Shown in pieces: positions 59,021 through 64,000 of a DNA stretch of 64,000 nucleotides. The notes beneath the pieces were generated by a model. That model ran no database searches and was not told the DNA's origin. It was given only the letters and a program-made list of their open reading frames with translations. The stretch is from CAADGL01 sp964643885. GTDB taxonomy: Bacteria > Planctomycetota > Phycisphaerae > UBA1845 > Fen-1342. Positions within the stretch are counted from its first letter, which is position 1, and each line of letters opens with the position of its first letter. The stretch is from assembly GCA_964643885.1 (NCBI GenBank), contig CAZXUI010000003.1, positions 62,001 through 126,000 on the forward strand, given 5' to 3'. The translations under genes were made by a program, and so were the position numbers.

Positions 59021-60286
59021 TCAGGGCGCGGCCTCGCGCGAGCTGAGCCCGCCCGGAACCAGGACCGGTACGCGCACGTGCCGCGGCCCGCCCGGGCGGA
59101 AGAGCGTGAGCGTCGCTTCGCCCATTGCCGGGGGAGTGTCGCTGACCAGGGCGAAATTGAACATCGTGCCCCAGCGCAGTGCATTCGCGTCCGGATTCTC
59201 GTCGAACTCCATCCCGCTCCACGAGACTTTCGTCCGGCGGATGTCGAGCGTCCAGTCCTCGTTCGTATACACCTCGCCGCTGTGGTACTTCACATCGCGG
59301 TGGAACGTGCTGAGGACCGAAGCGTGCGGCGATTTTCGAACCGTAAACGCGCGCGCCGAGCGGTGCGAGTTGAGATTGTGCACGGCATACTCATAGCGCC
59401 AGGTTCCGTCGCCGTTGTCGAAGACCCGGTAGCCCACGTGGAAGCGCCCGTCGGGGCCGGGCGCGCCAGGAGCGTCGACGACTTCGATCACGACTTGCGG
59501 ATCATTGGCCTGCCAGGCGTAAATCGCGGGCAGCAACTGCACCGTATTGAAGCCGGTGCCGAGATCGTACGTGTCGCCGTCCGGGGTCGGCACGACTTCT
59601 TCGTGCGTCGCGTTATTGTGCCGCAGACCCGACGACCCCTCCTGCACGTGCATGATCTGACCTTCGATGTAATAGCGCGCGCCGGGATTCAACGCCGGGT
59701 TGATGTCGTCGTCATGCACCTGGATGCGCTTGTAGATGTCGTCTCCGGTCTGCTTCCAGCCCAGAATGAAGGGATAGGGGAACTCGCCGGTCGACGCGTT
59801 CACTTCGGAGCGCGGCCCCAGCCGCGACTGGTTCCCGTTCAGGTTGGCCGAGTACGGATCTCGACATCCGGGCCCGAGAAAGTTCAGGCACCCGTCCTGC
59901 ACGAAACAGTCGCCGCAACCGTCCCGTTGCAGCGCGCAGAAACCGTGCTTGATCCACGACAGGCCGATCTGCTCGATCCGGCCGTCGCGGTAGCGGTACA
60001 GGTTCTGCGCCATCAGCGGGTGCTCCGGCGTAAACTCCTCCCACATGAGGGGCTCCGTGCCGACGTTCCACGTGTCCGTGCGGATGGAGAAGGCGTGAAT
60101 GTCGCCGACGCGGCCCCACGAACTCGTGTTCATCAGTTGGCAGAGGCCGGCGTCGGCGCCGGCTCCGCCATTGCCCGAACCCGAATCGACCTGGACGGGC
60201 TTCACCAGCGCCGTGCCCGCCACGCCGAGCGCGATCATCGCGCCGGCGGCGGGCGCAAGAGCTACACAATTCCTCTTCGTGATCAT
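59021..60286 (-). CDS. Secreted protein of unknown function
   Basis: A 421-residue exported protein that I do not recognise. A signal peptide (about residues 1-25) is followed by Cys-rich DGCGDCFVQDGCLNF with CRDPYS, then a region rich in aromatic and beta-strand sequence (RYYIEGQIMHVQEGSSGLRH, GYRVFDNGDGTWRYEYAVHN) and a C-terminal beta domain. Five cysteines within 30 residues suggest disulfides or a metal site. A very strong Shine-Dalgarno (AGGAGGTG) ends five bases before the ATG, suggesting high expression. A hairpin terminator follows. Confidence 0.75.
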   Translation of the reverse strand: MITKRNCVALAPAAGAMIALGVAGTALVKPVQVDSGSGNGGAGADAGLCQLMNTSSWGRVGDIHAFSIRTDTWNVGTEPLMWEEFTPEHPLMAQNLYRYRDGRIEQIGLSWIKHGFCALQRDGCGDCFVQDGCLNFLGPGCRDPYSANLNGNQSRLGPRSEVNASTGEFPYPFILGWKQTGDDIYKRIQVHDDDINPALNPGARYYIEGQIMHVQEGSSGLRHNNATHEEVVPTPDGDTYDLGTGFNTVQLLPAIYAWQANDPQVVIEVVDAPGAPGPDGRFHVGYRVFDNGDGTWRYEYAVHNLNSHRSARAFTVRKSPHASVLSTFHRDVKYHSGEVYTNEDWTLDIRRTKVSWSGMEFDENPDANALRWGTMFNFALVSDTPPAMGEATLTLFRPGGPRHVRVPVLVPGGLSSREAAP

Positions 60287-60516
60287 GAGGACACCTCCTG
60301 CGGACGAAAACCGAGCGCCTGAGACAGGCCAGACGGGCCTGACTCATCACGGACTCGCTCGTCAATCTCGCTTTAAGGAGGTATGTCGCGGCGCAAGCTG
60401 CCGATTGCGGAGCGCCGCGAGCGACGGGCGGAGACTCGGATTCTTCGAGCGTGTCGGGAACGCGCACGCGCGTGCGTCTGTGCAGACCGAAGAGGTGGCG
60501 CGTCGGGCGCGCGCTC

Positions 60517-61029
60517 TCAGAATCGCTGGACGAGGCGCGTCCGCGTCTGCCGAGCGGCCTTCCGCAGGCTGGATTTGTTTTCAGGCGCGCTCGGCGTGGA
60601 CACCCGCGCGGCTGAATGGGCCGTTCCGCGCTCCTGGCGAACGGAGCGTATGTCCCAGAGCTCCGTTCCGGCTTTCCTGAGCCAGCGCCGCAGCGGCGTC
60701 ACTCTGATCTCGGAAACGGCTTTGAACTCGACCTGCGCCGCCTTGAACCTCCCCATCGCCTTCAGCGCAGGATCACCGAAGGCCTGGCCGTTCCAGAACA
60801 GCAGCACTACGCCGCCTCTGGCCGGAACGCTGTAACCGACCACGGGTGTCTCGCCGACGAACCAGACGGGCGCTCCGTGCCAGACCTTCGACGCCGCGTC
60901 CCGAAGGGCGCGCTCGATCTCCGTGCGCAAGCGCTTGCAGATCGACGCTTCTGCCGCCGATTGGGCCGCATCGTAGGGCGCGATCGAAGCCGTCGTCCGT
61001 CCTTCGTTCGATCTCTGCTCATGCTTCAT
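60517..61029 (-). CDS. DUF1801-type protein
   Basis: A 170-residue protein with a YdhG/DUF1801-like core: SASICKRLRTEIERALRDAA (as read near residue 30), VWHGAPVWFVGETPVVGYS, GVVLLFWNGQAFGDPALKAM and ALRRWLRKAGTELWDIRS near the end of the domain. The family is small and uncharacterised, related to bacterial frataxin-like folds. The last 45 residues are Ser/Arg-rich and unlike the family, perhaps because the original stop was lost. It overlaps the next upstream gene (YdeI-like) by 11 bases. Confidence 0.7.
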   Translation of the reverse strand: MKHEQRSNEGRTTASIAPYDAAQSAAEASICKRLRTEIERALRDAASKVWHGAPVWFVGETPVVGYSVPARGGVVLLFWNGQAFGDPALKAMGRFKAAQVEFKAVSEIRVTPLRRWLRKAGTELWDIRSVRQERGTAHSAARVSTPSAPENKSSLRKAARQTRTRLVQRF

Positions 61030-61642
61030 CGCCAGGCGGCCTTTCGTCGGGAACCGGACAACCGAGGCTCTTGCCATACATCCCGGACCGATCGAAGCAG
61101 CACGGGCGGCGCTTGCCTCTGGCCAGCATGTCGCAGGCCGTCGCGATCCGCTTCACGCGCGTCTCGGGCCGCTTGGGCGAGGTGATCCAGTGAATGAAGT
61201 CCCGTCGCGCGGCGGGCGTGATGTCCGACCACGCCTCCCGCACCTTCGGGCTGGCGGCCGCGAGCGCCTTGCGCAGGTCGGCCGGCACCTTGGGCTCGGG
61301 TTCCTCGGCCACAGGTGCGATTTCCAGCGCGACGATGCTGCCGACCTGCGCGCCCGCCGCTTCGCGCAGCTTGCGCTCCACCTTGAGCCAATGGCCGCCC
61401 TGGCCGTCCGGCTCGAGCGTGGCTTGAAACGGCGAGCCATTGAGCGTGCCCTCGACGGTCGTCCGTCCACGCGACGGGAGCTTCGCGCTGGCCTCCCTGG
61501 GCAGGTTCAGGAACGTCCAGCTCCCGTGAACCGGCTTTCCGTTCGCGGCCGCCGCTGGCCGATGGAGTCTCGCGCCGAAACGGATCACGGCAACGGATTC
61601 ATTCGCGACCTTCGTTGACTTGCTGGACGACTTGCCGGCCAT
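61019..61642 (-). CDS. YdeI/OmdA-type protein with DUF1905 domain
   Basis: A 207-residue protein. The N-terminal half is a DUF1905 beta barrel (VHGSWTFLNLPREASAKLPS, VEGTLNGSPFQATLEPDGQG), the C-terminal half is the YdeI/OmdA helical segment (PADLRKALAAASPKVREAWS, ITPAARRDFIHWITSPKRPE, then VKRIATACDMLARGKR). Members have been named bacteriocin-protection or OmpD-associated, but function is poorly known. The last 25 residues are unusual in holding three cysteines. Confidence 0.82.
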   Translation of the reverse strand: MAGKSSSKSTKVANESVAVIRFGARLHRPAAAANGKPVHGSWTFLNLPREASAKLPSRGRTTVEGTLNGSPFQATLEPDGQGGHWLKVERKLREAAGAQVGSIVALEIAPVAEEPEPKVPADLRKALAAASPKVREAWSDITPAARRDFIHWITSPKRPETRVKRIATACDMLARGKRRPCCFDRSGMYGKSLGCPVPDERPPGDEA

Positions 61643-61724
61643 TGCGTTTGCTCCACGACTGCGGTGCCTGACTGGACGTGACGGTCATTTTCTCGACAGT
61701 AGGTGTTCCACCTCTTGTCAGCCG

Positions 61725-62282
61725 TCAGCGGGCATTGAGCGCGCGGCTGACGACGCCGATGAGCCGCTGCACCTTTTCGGCTTCGGCCTGCGTGATGGCG
61801 CTGTTGTCGCTCTTCGCAATCACGCGCAGTTGCTTCAACGACTCAGCGAAAGCTTCCCAGCCGTCCGTCAATCCGTTGATGGAACGCAGCCCGCCCCACA
61901 TTGTGCAGATTTCGTCGTATGAGCGCCGTTCGCACCACGCGTCGAGAAGCTGGCGGGCCTCCCCGAGCACATCAACGTTCGAATCCTCGGCGGCCGTCGC
62001 CATGTTCACAGTCGCGATAGGGGTCACGCCGTCACGTCTGATCCTGCCTTGCGGCGCCGTAGCATCTCGCCCGCGCCGCCACCTGACAGCATACGGCAGC
62101 GCGAACAAGTATAGACCGCTCAGCATCAGCAGGACGAGCGGCGGCAGCGGCGAATAGACTACCCAGTCGGGCGGCGGCTGACCCTGCCCCACCGCGAAGC
62201 CGACGATGTTGGCGACGACGGCCAGCATGAAGGCGAGCGACACCCAGCGGTGTGTCTGTCGGATACCGCTGTTCCAGCTCAT
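61725..62282 (-). CDS. Small membrane protein with extra cytoplasmic tail
   Basis: A 185-residue protein. Its N-terminal 80 residues (SGIRQTHRWVSLAFMLAVV and a second helix ending LYLFALPYAVRWRRG) look like a two-helix integral membrane family of unknown function. The C-terminal 100 residues are soluble, partly helical (LGEARQLLDAWCERRSYDEI) and do not resemble that family; this may be a real fusion or the result of a lost stop codon. It lies next to a gene remnant, in a region of decay. Confidence 0.55.
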   Translation of the reverse strand: MSWNSGIRQTHRWVSLAFMLAVVANIVGFAVGQGQPPPDWVVYSPLPPLVLLMLSGLYLFALPYAVRWRRGRDATAPQGRIRRDGVTPIATVNMATAAEDSNVDVLGEARQLLDAWCERRSYDEICTMWGGLRSINGLTDGWEAFAESLKQLRVIAKSDNSAITQAEAEKVQRLIGVVSRALNAR

Positions 62283-62384
62283 TGGAATCTCCTCTGAAAG
62301 CTCATGTGCTCCTCGCGAGCAGCTCGACCAGCCTCCCGTCCATCATCCTCCATCGCGCCCGTCTCGTGCAGCGCGTTCTCGGTG

Positions 62385-62519
62385 CTCGGCGCGAAGAAGC
62401 CGGCCAACGGCCTGATTTCCGCCGGCCGCCACCACGAGATCTACCTGACCGATCCGAAGCGCACGGCCCCGCAGAGGATGAAGACCGTCCTGCGCCAGCC
62501 GGTGCGTCGAGCGCCCTAG
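62385..62519 (+). pseudogene. Remnant of a GyrI-like domain gene
   Basis: The sequence SAGRHHEIYLTDPKRTAPQR, followed by MKTVLRQPV, is the typical C-terminal end of GyrI-like small-molecule-binding proteins, complete to a stop at 62517-62519. The rest of the domain is absent in this and other frames. It is a truncated copy, possibly a leftover of the same neighbourhood that carries the SRPBCC, DUF1801 and YdeI genes. Confidence 0.6.
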
Positions 62520-62597
62520 GGTAGGTGGTCAAAAACGCCGCAATATGGGGAGCGCAGGGGTCTGAGCCTGTGAACGAATCGCGCGGCGCTGGGGAGC

Positions 62598-62614
62598 GCG
62601 GGCGTTCCGCCCGC
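62598..62614. repeat. Short GC hairpin in intergenic DNA
   Basis: GCGGGCG/CGCCCGC with a TTC loop, directly after GGGGAGC; the similar phrase GGGGAGCGCAGGGGTC lies about 45 bases upstream. It resembles the small repeated palindromes found between genes in some Planctomycetota. The rest of 62520-62744 shows no gene. Confidence 0.45.
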
Positions 62615-62744
62615 AACACGCCCCGAACTGCGACAGACGATTGACCCGCTTTCTCCGAGCCGTGATGCAGTATTTGCGACTAACATCACTAGTTGGGCTT
62701 GCGCACAAGCTGCCGATCGATCAGCGTCGTGACCCGTCGGGGCT

Positions 62745-63569
62745 CTACTCTGCCCCACCGCCCCGCGAATCTGTACCCGGATCACCTCCGCCTGCGGGTG
62801 CCGCGGCCACTGCCGCATCCCCCTCCCGACGCCGTCCACCCGAGCCGTCCGTCGCCAGATGCAGCGCCAGAAGCGCCACGCCTCCGACCAGCAGCATATC
62901 CGCCACGTTGAACACCCACGGCCACAGGTCCCGGCCGAAGACGCGCGTCGGAATCTTGATGAAATCGCGCACGAAACCCACCTCGCGCGGAATGTCATCC
63001 GGCCGGCGGTAGGTGCGATACGCCCCCTCGTGCGGCGGATACTCTTCGAGCACCACGCGATCCGGCCCGCGCTCGACCACGCCCATGTACACGATCCGAC
63101 CGTCGGGCCGCTTGACCGGATCCTCGAGCAGCCGCACAAAGCTGCGGTCGTACATGTTCCCCAGCGCCCCGGCCACGATGCCGCCCAGGGCGATATGCAG
63201 CCACCAGCGCTTCCGCGGGCTGCTGACGAACATCCAGGCCACCAGCGCCAGCGCGCAGACGCTGGCCACGAGGAACAAGGACGTCATTCCCCCACCCAGG
63301 CCGAACAGAGCCCCCTTGTTGAGCATGATCTGAAACTCGAGCGCATACGGCACGAGCACGATTCGCTCGTGCGGATCGATCGTCTCGAATGCCCACTGCT
63401 TGGACCACAGATCGAGCGTCAGCCCCAGCGTCGCCACCAGCCAGAACCGCACGTGCGATGCCACGTCGTAGATGGCCCGCTGCTCACGTGGCAACGCAGC
63501 CGCCGCGGCCGATTCGCCGCCCGCCGAGGCAGGACGTTCTGATTCAACTGTCACGGGGGATTCGGACAT
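62745..63569 (-). CDS. lspA: Lipoprotein signal peptidase
   Basis: A 274-residue signal peptidase II, the membrane aspartyl protease that cleaves prolipoproteins after lipidation. Catalytic motifs: GGIVAGALGNMYDRS and FNVADMLLVGG, with the two Asp residues; LTLDLWSKQWAF near the N-terminus holds the first conserved Asp. It is longer than usual (about 160 residues) because of an Ala/Glu-rich N-terminal tail of about 40 residues, a 55-residue insertion between the catalytic motifs, and a glycine-rich C-terminal tail. The start at ATG 63569 follows a GAG-rich stretch. The window has lipobox proteins that would be its substrates. Confidence 0.88.
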   Translation of the reverse strand: MSESPVTVESERPASAGGESAAAAALPREQRAIYDVASHVRFWLVATLGLTLDLWSKQWAFETIDPHERIVLVPYALEFQIMLNKGALFGLGGGMTSLFLVASVCALALVAWMFVSSPRKRWWLHIALGGIVAGALGNMYDRSFVRLLEDPVKRPDGRIVYMGVVERGPDRVVLEEYPPHEGAYRTYRRPDDIPREVGFVRDFIKIPTRVFGRDLWPWVFNVADMLLVGGVALLALHLATDGSGGRRREGDAAVAAAPAGGGDPGTDSRGGGAE

Positions 63570-63674
63570 CTCGACTCGCGCGAGCGCCTGGGCTCGGAAG
63601 GCTTCGCTCTCGGCGGCCGGGCCGGCCGCCCCACGCCGATGCGATCCGCCGGCCGCGCCGGGCCGGCGCACTCG

Positions 63675-64000
63675 CTATCGCGCGAACCGCTTCTCCTGCG
63701 AGAGCATGTAATCGTAGCAGTACTTCGTCCAGGGCGTCGCCTTCAGCCGCGCCTTGCCGATCGGCTTGCCCGTGGCCGCGCAGATGCCGTACGTGCCCGC
63801 TTCGATCCGCGCCAGCGCCTCGTCGATCTCGGCCAGCAGGGCCCGCTCGCCCGCGATCAGCCCGAGCGTCAGCTCCTGTTCATAGTTGTCCGTGCCCAGG
63901 TCGGCCATGTGGATCGGCATGCTCGAGAGATTGCCCGTCGCGTCCTGGCGGTTCTGTCGCAAGGCCTCTTCCTGCATGCCGCCGACGTCGCGGGCCAGCT
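63675..64000 (-). CDS. TraR/DksA-family protein with two-cysteine zinc site
   Basis: The C-terminal part of a DksA/TraR-type RNA-polymerase-binding protein; the frame runs off the right edge (codons for LARDVGG precede the first visible Met at 63977). The coiled-coil tip is represented by helices around LGTDNYEQELTLGLIAGERA. The zinc site reads C-A-A-T and, 21 residues later, C-Y-D-Y: only two of four cysteines remain. This is the pattern described for zinc-independent DksA2-type proteins (Cys, Thr, Cys, Ala). Immediately downstream is lspA. Confidence 0.82.
   Translation of the reverse strand, partial: LARDVGGMQEEALRQNRQDATGNLSSMPIHMADLGTDNYEQELTLGLIAGERALLAEIDEALARIEAGTYGICAATGKPIGKARLKATPWTKYCYDYMLSQEKRFAR

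Noticed and set aside
60383..60835. 150-residue plus-strand frame preceded by AAGGAGGT
   Set aside because: The ribosome site touches the ATG directly, which is too close, and the product is an Arg-rich sequence antisense to the DUF1801 gene. The good purine tract is probably chance.

Overview
The window reads as part of a chromosome from a GC-rich Planctomycetota bacterium, probably from or near the class Phycisphaerae. This is inferred from the strong G/C bias at third codon positions, a subtilisin-like protease ending in two GDxDGDxDxDxxDL dockerin-like repeats, a cyclophilin-FKBP fusion, secreted metzincin lipoproteins and many Rieske, DoxX and VOC proteins. No 16S rRNA is present to confirm it. 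There is one tRNA gene (Gly, GCC anticodon). I see no CRISPR array, prophage or complete insertion sequence.

Layout. 1-9233 (minus strand) is a housekeeping run in the transcription order SurA/PpiD-like foldase, leuS, TIM-barrel isomerase, truD, dnaA, dnaN (cut by the left edge). 9508-16762 holds a small Flp pilin and a small membrane protein, a cyclophilin-FKBP double isomerase, a CHASE2 adenylate cyclase, an LysM L,D-transpeptidase and a Xer recombinase. 16937-24740 is a secreted-protease zone: two tandem metzincin lipoproteins, a PilZ protein, an M16 peptidase and a large S8 protease with a dockerin-like tail. 24991-26308 has a TPR protein and tRNA-Gly with promoter and terminator.

26576-32950 (plus strand) is the most unusual region. 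Tightly overlapping genes encode two tiny membrane proteins, a ferric-reductase-like membrane domain fused to a Rieske domain, an anchored Cys/His-motif protein, a DoxX-like protein, a DinB-like protein, a DedA domain fused to an ATP-grasp ligase, and a Rieske domain fused to a flavin reductase. It looks like an uncharacterised envelope redox and membrane-modification system. A convergent gene encodes a two-domain acyltransferase resembling OlsF-type aminolipid synthases. 34841-42807 carries a double-VOC secreted protein, an aquaporin-like channel, a glycogen-debranching-type enzyme, a membrane peroxiredoxin and, divergently, a large glucosidase.

42863-49566 is accessory: a MazF toxin with an unusually large upstream partner behind three copies of a GAGGTGYAA motif, a uridine-kinase-like gene broken by an in-frame TGA, an ABC exporter pair, a decayed epimerase with tandem palindromic repeats, an SDR dehydrogenase and a class II Fic protein behind a palindrome. 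49664-55467 has a GMC oxidoreductase, a GAF-PAS-sigma54 activator, a STAS-like/ECF sigma pair and a cysteine-synthase homologue. 55599-62519 groups small stress-type families (ArsR-like regulator, SRPBCC, DUF1579, VOC, DUF1801, YdeI/OmdA, a GyrI-like remnant) around one secreted protein of unknown function. The right edge holds lspA and a DksA-family gene whose zinc site is reduced to two cysteines.
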